Origin: Primula veris | Lineage: Eukaryota > Streptophyta > Magnoliopsida > Ericales > Primulaceae | Assembly (NCBI GenBank): GCA_963682055.1 | Contig: OY821750.1 | Location: forward strand, 26,730,402 to 26,794,401 | Direction: 5' to 3' | DNA length: 64,000 bases | Shown: one piece after another, positions 43,842 through 56,004 of the stretch | Layout of the letters: every line of letters starts with the position of its first letter | Position numbering within the stretch: position 1 is the stretch's first letter | Position numbers and translations under genes: made by a program | Notes under the pieces: generated by a model | What the model was told of the DNA's origin: nothing | Databases searched by the model: none | What the model saw: the letters and a program-made list of their open reading frames with translations, nothing else

Positions 43842-45788
43842 ATGACTAACACAACTCCTAATACAACTTCTCCTCTCTTTCAAAACATGACTACATCAAG
43901 CGATTCGGATAAAAATGATATATTAGTAGTCACCCAATCTAATGAAGCTATAAACTCAACAAATGTAAGAGATCAATTCTATGAAAGTGTCTCTAGAGAT
44001 ATTTGCAGAAGGGAAACGGGATCTCCTCTAAGAATGACGACTACCCAAATGAAGATGTTCGTGGATCAATTTACCCCAGATACCACAGATCACAGATCTA
44101 CGTCTACCTCACCATATGCGGCCAAAAGCTGGGCAAGGGAGACTGAAAACCATAATTTGGGGTTGGAGAAGCTGGAAATTACAGAAATGCCCTCGCTAGA
44201 TGACAAAATGGACTGTGAAAGGGGAGCCTCTCTACCCCCCAACGGTAACATAGAAGAACCTCTTATTTCTGATAATAATGAAGCTACTTTTTCTGACAAC
44301 TCTCTTTTACCTAATAAGAAAAGGGAAAGTGATTTAGTTACCGTTATAGAATATTTACCTAACCAAATCAAGGATGGTATAGTAATAGGGAATATTATAT
44401 GTTCTAACCCCACCCCTAATGCTATTGATGTCCTACCTATCTCTACTAAAAGTGCTACTAAATTTTCTTATAGGGATAAGCTCTTAAACTCTTATAATAA
44501 GCCTATTCTTAGTAACAATAACTTTGATAAGGATAATAACAACTGTAATACTGTCACTAACTATAAGAACAATACTAAAATGGCTCTCAAATTTGTCAAT
44601 TCTTTGGATAATAAAATCAAACTCCCTAAAGGAACTGCTGCTCTAGGAGCTGCTAGATGGAGCAATACTTTAGTTGGTTACTTTCTTGAAAGACAACTCC
44701 CTTTATCTGTTATTTTAAAACAAGCTCAACTTAAATGGACTAAATTTGGATTCACGAAAGTTATTCCCTCTGGTAATGGTATTTACCTCTTCAAATTTCA
44801 CCATCCTAAAGGCTGTCAAGCGGTTCTTGAGAAAGGCCCTTGGCAAATGGTGGGTAATCCTCTTTACTTAAAAGCTTGGTCTAATGAAAAAGATGTGTTG
44901 AAAGAAAGTTTCAAGAGTGTCCCTGTTTGGACCATGCTTTATAATATTCCCCTTAATTACTGGAATGATATAGGATTCAGTTTAATTAGTAGTAAAATAG
45001 GAACCCCTCTTTATGCCGATGAAGCTACCTCTGACCTTAATAGAATTGATTATGCTAGAATTTGTATTGAAGTTAACCTAGATAGTAATTTCCCTACTGA
45101 GCTGGAAGTGGAGGATGAATTTGGTGAAATTTTTACTGTTTCTGTTAAGTATAGTTGGATTCCTAGGAAATGCGAAACTTGTAACCAGTTTGGTCATCTA
45201 ACTAAACACTGTGATAAGATAATTAAACATGTTTGGTCTAAAAAATCAGAAGATAAATCTGATAAAATTGATGATTGGGCCACTGTTAACAATAGTAAAA
45301 AAAACAATAATTATACTAATAATACTTCTTTACATACCTCTTCCCGAGCCAGTGGTGACATTGCTGTGAAAAATGTCACTGATGTGGACTTGACAGAAAT
45401 AAATAATAGCCTAAATACCCCTGAGACTTTCACTGGTTCTAAAGAAACCTCGCCCACTAAAAAATCCAACCCTACTCTTAAAGAAAATTACATAAATAAT
45501 AATGCCTTTACTTGCCTTATGAATGACTATGAAAATCCGGAAAGCATAGTAGACCTTATTCCTTTGTTTAATAAAATTATTGAAGAAAACGCTAAACCTC
45601 TTTTGACAGAATCCCTCTCTATTGCTAAAAACATGATCAAGCAAGTCAAACCTTCCAGTTACTTAGGACCTAATAACATTAATATATCCCCCAACAAACA
45701 AGGCTCTCCCGTCAAAACTGGTCTAACTAAGGAAAAATCACCAAACAGGCCTCAGCTTGACAAAAACCAATCTCTTTATCTTAGTTAA
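43842..45788 (+). CDS. LINE ORF1, Gag-like DUF4283 zinc-knuckle protein
   Basis: ORF1 protein binds the LINE RNA to form the ribonucleoprotein used for retrotransposition. The first ATG in the long frame is at 43842, giving 648 residues; the frame is open further upstream but without an ATG. Roughly residues 290-445 match the DUF4283 domain of plant LINE and Gag-like proteins (ARWSNTLVGYFLERQLPLSV, then FHHPKGCQAVLEKGPWQM). A CX2CX4HX4C zinc knuckle, CETCNQFGHLTKHC, follows at about residues 446-459. The rest is Asn/Ser/Thr-rich and probably disordered. ORF2 starts six bases after the stop. The frame is intact. Confidence 0.9.
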   Translation: MTNTTPNTTSPLFQNMTTSSDSDKNDILVVTQSNEAINSTNVRDQFYESVSRDICRRETGSPLRMTTTQMKMFVDQFTPDTTDHRSTSTSPYAAKSWARETENHNLGLEKLEITEMPSLDDKMDCERGASLPPNGNIEEPLISDNNEATFSDNSLLPNKKRESDLVTVIEYLPNQIKDGIVIGNIICSNPTPNAIDVLPISTKSATKFSYRDKLLNSYNKPILSNNNFDKDNNNCNTVTNYKNNTKMALKFVNSLDNKIKLPKGTAALGAARWSNTLVGYFLERQLPLSVILKQAQLKWTKFGFTKVIPSGNGIYLFKFHHPKGCQAVLEKGPWQMVGNPLYLKAWSNEKDVLKESFKSVPVWTMLYNIPLNYWNDIGFSLISSKIGTPLYADEATSDLNRIDYARICIEVNLDSNFPTELEVEDEFGEIFTVSVKYSWIPRKCETCNQFGHLTKHCDKIIKHVWSKKSEDKSDKIDDWATVNNSKKNNNYTNNTSLHTSSRASGDIAVKNVTDVDLTEINNSLNTPETFTGSKETSPTKKSNPTLKENYINNNAFTCLMNDYENPESIVDLIPLFNKIIEENAKPLLTESLSIAKNMIKQVKPSSYLGPNNINISPNKQGSPVKTGLTKEKSPNRPQLDKNQSLYLS

Positions 45789-45794
45789 TTCCCC

Positions 45795-48700
45795 ATGAAT
45801 ACTATTGGTTGCTGGAATATTAGGGGTCTAAATAACCCCACTAAACAATTGGCTGTTAAGAATCTTATTGCTAAATACAAACTAACTTGCTTTGCTATTT
45901 TGGAAACTAAAATTGCTAAGGACAATTTCCCTAAAGTGAGTAAATTCATTTTTCCTGGTTGGCAGGTAGATAACAATCTCGATCAGGCTCCCTATGGTAG
46001 AATAATTATAGCTTGGGACACTAATATTTGGAATTGTACTATTATTAAAAAAACTAGTCAATTAATTCATTGTTTGCTAGAGAATATTAGTAATGGTACT
46101 CCATTTTTATTACATTTGTCTATGCTGCTAACATTTATAGTATTAGGACTAATCTTTGGATGGATATTGAAACTATAGCACTCACTACAGCTAATACCCC
46201 TTGGGCTGTTTTAGGGGATTTTAATGCTCTACGATTCCCTACGGACAACAAAGGGGGTTGTAAGAAGTGGCCTAATTATTATAATGATTTTCCTAACTGT
46301 ATTAATAATGCTATGCTTGATGATCTCAGATACAAAGGAGTTTTCCACACTTGGTGTAACAATGGAAATACTCTGCTTAATCAGAGAAAAATTGATAGAG
46401 TCTTAGTTAATGATAGTTGGATAACAAACTTTATTTACTCTGATGCGGAATTTCTCCCCTACGATATTTCAGACCATACCCCTTACATTATCACCACTGA
46501 TAGTAAAGTAAACTCTGGTCCTAAACCTTTTAGATTCTTTAACTACTGGACTAAGTTAGATAATTTTTACGAGACTGTTTCTCAAGCTTGGAACTCTCCT
46601 TTCAAGGGAACTAAAATGTTTAAGGTCTATAAAAAGCTTCAAGTTACTAAAAATGCTCTGAAAGATTTGTCTTCTAAACATGGTACCAATTTGAGAACTA
46701 AAGTGAACCAGGCTAGAGAGGATCTTCATGTTGCTCAGATTGCCTTTGACAAAGGTAACCCCTCCTACCCTCTCTATCTAGTCAACACCGAAAAAACTAA
46801 ACTTCTCACTCTCCTTAACCTAGAAGAAAGTGTTGCTAGGCAAAAAAGTAGGATTAATTGGCTTAAAGAGGGTGACCAGAACACTTCTTACTTTCATAAG
46901 TCTATCAATCAGAGAAATAATAAAAACAAAATAGTTTCCATCGTTAATGATTCTGGTAGCAAACTTACTAAAAATAAGGATATAGCCTCTAATTTTCTGA
47001 ATTTTTATGAGCAACTTCTTGGTTCCAATAATAGATTTGATTACCCGGGCAAACAGGAGCTTGCTAACTATGTTAAAAGAGTTATCACCCCTGATATGCA
47101 TGAGAATATGGATAGAATTTTTACTAAAGAGAAGATCACTGATTGTTTTCTAAGTTTAAATCCTAACAAAGCCCCTGGCCCTGATGGGTTTAATGGTTTC
47201 TTTTTTCAAAAAACTTGGCATATCATTGGTAATGACATTGTTGCAGCTATTCAGGACTTCTTTTTTACAAAATCTCTTCTCAAACAAGTCAACAACACCT
47301 TCATTGTTCTTATTCCTAAAGGAAATAACCCTACCTCTGTTAAGGACTATAGACCCATTGCATGCTGTAATTCTATATATAAATGTATAACTAAGCTTAT
47401 GGCCAACAGAATTAAGCCCTGCCTTAACCAAATTATTCACAAAAATCAATCTGCTTTTATTAAAGGTAGGAGCATTAGTGATAACATTCTCTTAGCTCAA
47501 GAGATTTTGCATAATTATCACTCTGAAACTGGTAAGCCTAGAATTGCTCTAAACGTAGACCTAATGAAGGCTTTTGATTCTATTAATTGGAACTTTATTT
47601 TTGACGTTCTCGATCTTATGGGATTTCCGTATCATATGAGACTTTGGATTCAAGCTTGCATCACTTCTCCTGGATATTCTCTTATTATTAATGGTGGAGT
47701 TGAGGGCTTTTTTGGGGGAGCTAAAGGTATTCGGCAAGGCGATCCTTTATCCCCTTATATTTTTGTGATTTGTATGAATGTTCTGTCTCTCATTTTAGAT
47801 AAATTCTGCAAAAGTTCAGATTTCAAATTTCATGATAAATGCAAAAAACTCAACTTGAATCACCTTTGTTTTGCCGATGATCTCCTTATTTTTGCTAATG
47901 GTGACATCAATTCCACCAAAATCATTATGAATGCTTTAAAACTTTTCTCTAGATTTTCTGGCCTCGATCCTAACCCTCTTAAAAGCTCTATTTTCTTTGG
48001 TTCTGTAGAGGATATAGACAAAAAGGCTATTTTAGATTTTCTTCATTTTAAAGAGGAAAAATTACCTGTTAAATATTTGGGGGTTCCCCTCATCTCTTCT
48101 AAACTCAAAGCTGTTCAATGCAAAATTCTTGTTGATAAAATAACTAAGAGAATTGTTTCTTGGACTAGCAAATTTTTGTCTTATTCAGGTAGACTTCAAC
48201 TCATTAATTCTGTTCTTATTAGTATGAATTGCTACTGGTGTTCCCACTTTATTATTCCTTCTAAAATTATCAAAGATATTGAACAAATTCTTTCTAGGTT
48301 TTTTTGGTCCGGCACTAGCCTTAAATTGCATGGAGCTAGAGTAGCTTGGTCTGATATTACTCTCCCTTTGAAAGAAGGGGGTCTAGGCATTAAGAACCTT
48401 AAAGAATGGAATATTTCTCTCATTATTAAACACTTATGGAATCTATGTGATCCTTCTGTGGACACTTTGTGGAAAAAATGGATTAATACTTACAAGCTCA
48501 AAAATAGAAGTATTTGGTCTATTAAACTCCCCTCCACGAGCAGTTGGGCTTGGAAAAAAATCTTAAAATATAGAGCTTTGCTAAAAGATCTACTTTATTT
48601 TAAAATAGGTAATGGAGATAATATTTTTTTCTGGTATGATTCTTGGCTTCCCACTGGTCCTATTCTCCCTCGAGACAATATTAGACCTCTATTTCTTGCA

Positions 48701-49426
48701 GCTGGTATTGGCCCAAATGGTAAGCTTTCTGCCATAATCTCTCATAATGTGTGGAATTGGCCTCATACTAGGTCTAATGACCTGTTAATCATTAAAAGCA
48801 CCCATCATCCCTCTATCCATCTAGGTGAGGACACACTGAAATGGACCCTTCCGAGCGACAAGTACTCTGTCAAATGTATGTGGGAGGCCATTAGAGTAAA
48901 AAAAAACAAGATAAAATGGAGCAATTTAGTGTGGTTTAATAATAATATTCCTAAATGTAGTTTCATTCTATGGCAAGCTATTAAGGAAAGATTACCTACT
49001 GCTAACAGAATTGCTAAATGGAATGGTAATACTAATTCTATTTGTCCCCTTTGCAATATCTCTCTTGAAAACTTGGATCATCTTTTTTTTAATTGCAGCT
49101 TTTCCTCTAGAATCATCAGAAATGCTCTTCTTAGAGCTGGATTTATTTATAATTGCAGGAAGTGGAAAGAGTGGATCGCTTGGGCTATTACTACTTTTAA
49201 AGGGAAATCCTTATCTGCTACCGTAGGAAAACTCATTTTTTCAATTAGTATTTATCTCATTTGGAGTGAAAGAAATGCCAGAAATCATAAAGATAGGTGT
49301 TCTGAACCTAGTAGCATCATAGCTCACTTGGATTTCCTAATCAAAACTAAGCTCGAATTAATTAAAAATATGCCCAAGAACAGAAGAAATGAAGTTATTA
49401 TCAAAGCTTGGAATATTGTTGTTTGA
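45795..49426 (+). pseudogene. LINE ORF2, endonuclease/reverse transcriptase, one frameshift
   Basis: ORF2 nicks the target DNA and reverse-transcribes the LINE RNA from the nick. The first part (45795-46178) has the endonuclease start GCWNIRGLNNPTKQ and the catalytic-Glu motif ETKI. A frameshift near 46110, within or beside TTTTTATTACATTTG, moves the reading to a second frame, open from 46160 to 49426. That frame continues with GDFN and SDH (endonuclease), then reverse transcriptase: NKAPGPDGFNGFF, DYRPIACCN, QSAFIKGRSISDNILLAQEI, VDLMKAFDSINW, GIRQGDPLSP, FADDLLIF. A zf-RVT domain with CPLCNISLENLDHLFFNC lies near the end. No RNase H domain is present. Apart from the frameshift all catalytic residues are present. 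Confidence 0.92.
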
Positions 49427-49990
49427 TGGTCTGCGGACCAGTAGGTTTTGGATCGGTTGCAAACCCTATATTATTATACTAGGTGCTAATGATTTGCCTA
49501 ATTTTATTTCTATGATCTGGTGTACCTGCAGAATCTCTCTAAATTTTCCTCATGACAGCACTATTTCCTTGAATGTTGCTAGAAGAAATTGGCTTATAAA
49601 AAAGTGTTGTACTTCTCAAAAAAATGAAGAATGCAATAACAAAGGCTGGGTTACGAGCAGCGAAGATGAAGTTGGCAACTCTCCTTTGGCTTATTTTGAT
49701 TCAAAAAGAATATTTTTAGTTGCCGGTAGTGTTTGGATATCTCACATTAAGAAAGGTTGTGGCTATTATAGCTCACTTAAGTGTTTAAGTACTTATTGCT
49801 GCGGTGGACATATTTGTCAAAAGACTATGTTTCTTATTTTTTTGTTAGTTTACAACTAATGTCGTAACTTATTCGAACTAATTTCTCCTCCGTTTGGAGC
49901 CCTCTGATTACTCAGCCTGTGAGTAGCTGAGTTTTTTCGTTGTTTTGGTTGGTTTGGTTAATATAAGCTTAACTTTCAAAAAAAAAAAAA
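49427..49990 (+). other. LINE 3' UTR and poly(A) tail
   Basis: The segment from the ORF2 stop to the A13 tail. A 156-codon ORF overlapping it (49389-49859) has no known domain and is read as chance. Confidence 0.7.
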
Positions 49991-50002
49991 GTCTTGGTGC
50001 GG

Positions 50003-50702
50003 TACTGAGGGAAGCGGGGAGGCAGCAATGGCTTGCGGCAATTATTTACAACATTAATAAATCCTATCCGTTCGTAAGTTTTAAAGGCCAGGATTTGTTT
50101 GGATTTAATAGTGAATTTCATTTGTCTTTATATTACTTTCTCTCTTTTTTTTTAGTTCTATTTCCTCTTAATATTGAATGAGTGAGTAAAAGTACCAAAT
50201 CTGACTTGGTTTCCATTGACGATACGTTATCATTCCAATGGAAAAAGATGAAAATGATTGTTTTCTGCAAAGAGAGTTTTCATTTATATGATTTAAGTTT
50301 AAAATTTGACAAAAATCAATTAAATGAATGTCTGTAATAAAACGAACATATTGAATGAAATCAAAGAAAAAATAACATTTTACTTTACATCCCGCAATCT
50401 ATGAGAAAAGAGAAAATCTGTAATGTGCAAATATATAAAAGCAAATTAAAAAAATCCCCATTTTATCTTTTCAAAAAAAAATTGAAACAAATACGGGGTT
50501 CAGATTTTTTTGAAAGTAAGGATAACAACTGTGGTAATTATTTTTAAGTAGAAGAAAGATAAGCAATGGTGATTGGGATGTGATTATGTGAATAAATAGC
50601 ATCAAAATACATGAGGGAGAGAGAGACTAAAGAGTAAATAATACAAAGTTCTGGAAAGGATAATTGTTTATTCAGTAAGTTGGTTGCACGGCTTTGTATA
50701 AA
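50003..50702. other. Intergenic stretch right of the LINE
   Basis: It starts with the continuation of the LINE target site (TACTGAGGGAAGCGGGGAGG). No gene was supported. Confidence 0.5.
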
Positions 50703-50884
50703 CACTACAAAAAAATATCCAAATCGCGACGGTATTAGTGACGGTATTTTTTGTTACGAGCTTATTAGCAACGGTTTTTGTGACAGTTTAGTCAATTTGC
50801 GACAGATTTGTGACAGATTTTTAAATTATTGACATGCTTGTGATAGCTTTTGACTCTCACTGAATCAAATATTATTTTGTAGTA
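50703..50884 (+). mobile_element. CACTA-like MITE, copy 1
   Basis: It begins CACTACAAAAAAATATCC and ends ATTATTTTGTAGTA, about 182 bp. The interior has runs of GTGACGG, GTGACAG and GCGACAG units. Possible 3-bp duplication AAA. It is homologous to the inverted copy at 62015-62207. Confidence 0.75.
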
Positions 50885-53800
50885 AAATGATCAATTTAAA
50901 ATTTTAACACTTAGATATAAATCAATGGTTAGGATGACCATTGCTGCTCCCCCTCCCCCCCTCCGGTACTGAGACTATATAATTTACCTATATTTTGTTA
51001 ATTCTACTCATCCAAATTGATAATTATTAGCCTTTATCAAGGACGGTGCTATTTATATATAATGCTATAATTAAGAAAATGCATTTTTTTTTTTTACCAA
51101 TTCTGTTTTAAATTTTCTTTATCCAACAAGAGTTTACACCTTTCTCAATTTGTTCTTGAGTCGAAATACAACATCAAACTATATCAATGATTAGTACCAG
51201 ATACAAATAATAAGGTAGAAGAATATTAAAAACTAGGAATCAGTTCGCACGAAACAATAAAATAATCGATGGTGACAAAAAATTCATTTATACTTGTTTG
51301 CTCATACAAAATTAATATCGTTATTTTACTCTTTTTCTGATGTTGGTAGTTAGCACCGATTTGTCTAGATTCTTCCAAGTGAAATCATAGATAATATAAA
51401 ATTCCAATAACTATCAAATGAAGTTCAATATATAAAATTGTTAACGGGCTAACACTTAAAACAACTTATCCTTGCACATGTCTGTCGCTTTCAGAACATT
51501 TTTCTGGTAGAAGATTACAACAAAAATTTATATGCATATAGTTTCATGTTTTGGTTTAAAGGGATTGTTGGTAGGTGAATTAGAACGAAGTATTTTTTTG
51601 GCCAATATAAAATATGAATACTAACTTTTATGCTATACAATTATATACTTCCTCCGTGACTCCGTCACTATTTGCACATTCTCGTATAGTATTTAAGAAA
51701 GTAAATTAAACTTACTTGTAATTAGTGTTGTTACAACTTGCTAGCCAAATGATCCTATAATTTCGAAATTAAAGTAAGAACTACTTATATATGTGGAGAT
51801 GGTCACTCCAAAATTGGTGTTCTTCTAATGGTAATTATGATTAAGTTAATTAATGGGGTGATTCAGGACACTTACATTTATTTGTTCAATTTAGTTGGAT
51901 AGTTTCTAGGAAATAAATTAACAATCTCAGGCGGTAGACGTGGATCTTGGCCCTTGGGTATATTGGATGTGATTGTGAAATTGTCAAAATTTTATTATAT
52001 TTCACATTGAAAAAAATGGGAGAATTGTTAATTCATGTAATTTATAATCTTTTAAGCTTTTGATTACTTGGCATTTAGTAACACAAGTTAATATAGACCT
52101 ATAAATCAAGCTATCAACCTAAATAAATTACCTAGTATACTTATTGTATGAAAATATAATTCTTAAGCGCACAATAAAAATGAAAATTAAAGTTTCAATA
52201 ATTAATAAAACCGGTGGTACTTGATTTTATTTTTTTTAACCAACAAACCATTTTCATTGATAAACACGGGACCAAACCCAGACACAACAATGAAACTACC
52301 GGTGCTACTTCATAATTATGTGCAACAAAAAAGGAAAATGATGCCATGCAACAGCAGGAAGCAGCTAGTTCAGCTGTCATTAGCCGATAAAGCTCGACGA
52401 TATTTGCTGTTAAATTTCAGTGTTAGTTCGCCTCTTTTTACCATATTTTTTCTTGAGAGACTAACACAAACCCGATAACCATATTATGAGTACGTATTTA
52501 ATCTCTAAAATTTTACTAAAATTATTACTTGTTTTTTTAATTAAATAATAATAAAAAGGACATAATAGATGAACCACTTCCGAACACTTGATATAAATTT
52601 CACCATTTAGGACTACAATATACTTAACACCGAAATACTTATAACATAAAACACTTTTAGCATTCTATGACTAGTTTTTTTTATCCTCATGCATGGTTAG
52701 AATATTAGTCTGGATTTTTTAAGCTCATAGCGACATGTCACATTGTCACTAACAATTAAGAACAACAATGAGAATAACGACAATTTTTCTTTTTTGGCTA
52801 AGATCTGTAATCTATATATATATATCAATGTTTATCTTATGAATGAACAACATTTGCAACGTTTCATCAATTGAGAACAGCTTTGCGATGTGCCTTACTC
52901 GTATTCAATTTGAATTTTTCTTCTATAGAGAATTTTTTCGAAGTCCTCTACCAGCTAATTCAGATTTGAAGAAACTAGTTACATTGAAGATACTAAAAAA
53001 ATTATAAAGCTTTATAAGTTAAAACCTACTATTATGCCACTTATGTAACCAAAATCAAACCTTTAAGCACTTGAGCTTTGTTTGGTTGGATTAATAATTT
53101 GGCTCTTGGGAATTGAAAACGGAATATGGTTGGGTCGTTAAATCCGTGTCGGGTTGGAAACACTTTTTATTTTGCAGCGGAAAAACTGGCATTTTATCCT
53201 AATTATAGTGTATATGAATTTTATAAAAACGATACAGAAATACATCACGGACAGAGATAGATCGCACTTGATCTTCTGTTGTATTTCTATTATACTTCTT
53301 GCTCTCTTAGAGAGGTAGACTATCAAAATTGTTAGAAAACCCTAATTATGAAGGTTGTTTATTTATCTTAACATATGAACGATATATATAGGCTACAACA
53401 TGGAAATAGTGCACAAAAAGAAAAAAATTCTAGCTTACCTTAAACTCTAATCCTACTTAGATTAGTAGTTAATTAATAAATATTATATAATATTATTAAC
53501 AACATTAATATAATATTATCTAATTAATACTTTACCAATCTTAGAATATTTTATCGGTAAATTATATTCATTTTCAGTAGAGGATATAATTACACTCTAA
53601 TTCATTCTCAAATAATATTTGAGAGCACATTATTAAATAATTAATTTTCTTCTCACGTTAAGATCACATATATTCACCAAGTAAATAAATTACTGACAAT
53701 TATTTACTCGACATATTATTTCCTCGATTTTTTCACTTAACTTATTTGTTGTGTCGAATATAAAATACATTAGCAAGATTTGACACAAACAAAACTTATA

Positions 53801-54796
53801 AGTTTCTCGATTGGATATCATTAATCCTTGTTAAGTGACGTGAATTCATTCGGTTATAGACACACACCATATAAATAATATTACTGCCCAGCGTACGGGC
53901 CTGTTGACAACAACAAATCTCACTCATTGCAAATCAAAGCAGTATATATTATAAATATGTATATCGAAAATAATCCAGGGATTAAGAGTATAAGTAATCA
54001 TAATAATTTCTTAGGTATAATTAATTTATTCTGATCAGTACCATAAAATACTGTCAATTTGTCTTGTTCAATATACTCCAAGTATACTAGCACAAATAGT
54101 TGGAACTTAACCATTCCATGCAGTTAAGACAGACATACTAAAAGCTTGTGCTACAACTAAACCGATGGTTGTGCACTACATCTAAAGTTGTAAACACTAA
54201 AATATATATTATGTAAGAACCAATGATTTGATCTTCCGTGTATAAACCGTACTCTACACATCAAATCAATTAATATACAAAATAAAAACACATGTACATA
54301 TAAATAATATGTACAACGTTGCTCAAATGTTTTCTCAAATAAATCATTCATTGTTACTAAAACCAACAATAAATCATGTATTTTAGTATATCATTATAAC
54401 ATGGATAATGTAAGTCGGGACTATAAATGAACACCGGACAAGATGATGCAAACTATTGTACGTATATGTATTTGGAATATTGTAGGAGTGTAATTAGTCC
54501 CCATATAGTCGACCATCATTTTGAAAACAACTCATTATTTGGAGCAGATTGTTAATCAAACGAGGCATTAGACCAATAAAAAGGATACAATGTCACAAAT
54601 AGTTAAAATTACATCAAATAATGAAAGCATAAAAATGATCATAATTCATCCACTAGGCACTAGTTGTCTAGTTGTCTAGTTCTCACAGTGAAAACTGAAG
54701 AGACCAAACGTCTCAAAAACCAAATTGAATAAAAGTGTCCCCAAATTGTAATTAGAAGCGGTTAAAAATTCACCTACTGGCTTGACCCCACTCTTC
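50885..54796. other. AT-rich intergenic stretch of 3.9 kb
   Basis: No gene was supported. A Stowaway-like terminus (ACTTCCTCCGTGACTCCGTC) lies at about 51648. At 52205-52470 a block with CCGGTGGTAC and CCGGTGCTAC holds overlapping short ORFs on both strands without recognised domains. Confidence 0.5.
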
Positions 54797-54799
54797 CCT

Positions 54800-54807
54800 T
54801 ATAAATA
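54800..54807 (+). promoter_or_regulatory. TATA box of the SAUR gene
   Basis: TATAAATA lies 60 bases upstream of the ATG, a normal spacing for a plant promoter with a short leader. No exact TGTCTC auxin element was seen nearby; TGTCTA occurs at about 54665 and 54674, and CGTCTC near 54713. Confidence 0.7.
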
Positions 54808-54867
54808 CCAACAAAACTTCCTCTAAATTCTCACACAACAACACAACTTTCCCTATCAATAAATAAA

Positions 54868-55224
54868 ATGGCAAAAGGAGGCCAGCTAACAAAACTCAAG
54901 TCCGTACTAAAGAAGATAAACTCCTTTACCAAACGCCACCAATCCACGGTGGTCGCCACCTCGTCCTATGAGTCTCCTAGCGACAATGAAGGTCACCTAC
55001 ACCCTGTGTACGTGGGCAAGTCTCGTCGTCGCTATCTTGTGACGTATGACGTCATTTGCCACCCAGTCTTCCGCCAGCTTACTGACAGCTCTGGGGGTGA
55101 TCACTCTGGTTCCATCGTGACTGTTGGATGCGAGGTGGTCATGTTCGAGCACCTACTTTGGATGCTCGAGAATGGGGACGATGAGGAGGCCCACCATGAG
55201 TTGGTGCAGTACTATGCATACTGA
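54868..55224 (+). CDS. SAUR-like auxin-responsive protein
   Basis: Small auxin-up RNA proteins regulate cell expansion, mostly by inhibiting PP2C.D phosphatases at the plasma membrane. This 118-residue intronless ORF has the family layout. A basic N-terminus (KLKSVLKKINSFTKRH) is followed by the auxin-inducible core from about residue 44: HPVYVGKSRRRYLVTYDVIC, HPVFRQL, VGCEVVMFEHLLWMLEN. The VYVGKSRRRY and CEVVMFEHLLWMLEN forms resemble the SAUR76-78 type. The start is the first ATG in good context (AAAATGGCA), 60 bases after a TATA box. No lesion is seen. It stands alone among transposons, whereas SAUR genes often occur in clusters. Confidence 0.93.
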   Translation: MAKGGQLTKLKSVLKKINSFTKRHQSTVVATSSYESPSDNEGHLHPVYVGKSRRRYLVTYDVICHPVFRQLTDSSGGDHSGSIVTVGCEVVMFEHLLWMLENGDDEEAHHELVQYYAY

Positions 55225-55583
55225 TGATGATCAACGTCATTGTTGGATCAGAAGTTAAGAAGTTAGTTATTTCTGCTGTAAGATTTTAATATTTTAAGTT
55301 GTTACGGGCGACCAATGAAATAATTTATTGCATAATTGTTTAAGAATTGTAAATTCAGGATGCTAATGATTGGTACAAAAAGAGAGATGGTGAATGAGTC
55401 CCAATTTTCCAATTGTTAGGTATATAGGATGAATTAAGATTTAAGACCGATTACGCATTGGTTAATAATCGAATGGATGGCTTATAATACTGCGGATTAC
55501 TAGTAATTGTATTCCACATTGTTAACTGTTTGTCCATTTGTTGAGGTTTTCTACTTGTAATATAAGAAATTGAATTATGTTGG
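55225..55583. other. SAUR 3' flank
   Basis: This is the probable 3' UTR and short intergenic DNA up to the poly(T) start of the minus-strand LINE. No other feature was seen. Confidence 0.5.
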
Positions 55584-55859
55584 TTTTTTTTTCCCCACCC
55601 AAAACACTTTAATGGAGGGGGTTAGACAGACCCCGACCTGTATATAAACATATAATATCAATCCGTACATAAGAGGGGGATATAAACCAAGCCTCCCAAA
55701 AAAATAACTGAATACATGATATATAGAGAAACAAAATTAAATCTACGCAACTGTGACAAAAAATAAGTGGACTCATGAAAATAAAAATTCAATGTCATCG
55801 TCTCATCTGATGCATCTGTCTCGAATCCAGTGCAATATCATGAAAGACCTGATCAGTCT

Positions 55860-56004
55860 CATGCGAACACGCTCAGTTTGCCATGAAATCTGCCGCTTGG
55901 TTTGCATCTCTAAAGACGTGTCGAATAAAGACCCGATACGTGCACAACTGATGTATACAAGATAGAGTGTAATTGTGCTCCTATGCTCCTAAAGCCATTG
56001 AAGT
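55860..56004 (-). pseudogene. End of LINE RNase H domain, left of the solo LTR
   Basis: On the minus strand this reads HVFRDANQAADFMAN, matching the last conserved block of plant LINE RNase H (usually REAN..AD.LA). It continues the frame interrupted at 56829. Confidence 0.7.

Larger units (their letters stand above)
43731..49990 (+). mobile_element. Nearly full-length L1-type LINE
   Basis: It encodes ORF1 (Gag-like) and ORF2 (endonuclease, reverse transcriptase, zinc finger), has a 3' UTR and a 13-base poly(A) tail. It is flanked by the 15-bp duplication AAAGTCTTGGTGCGG (43716-43730 and 49988-50002; the leading As are ambiguous with the tail). The only clear defect is one frameshift in ORF2. 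Confidence 0.93.

Noticed and set aside
44090..44413. Minus-strand ORFs within the LINE ORF1 and ORF2
   Set aside because: They are shadows of strongly supported plus-strand proteins.
49389..49859. A 156-residue gene after the LINE ORF2
   Set aside because: It overlaps the ORF2 end, lies in the LINE 3' UTR and shows no domain.
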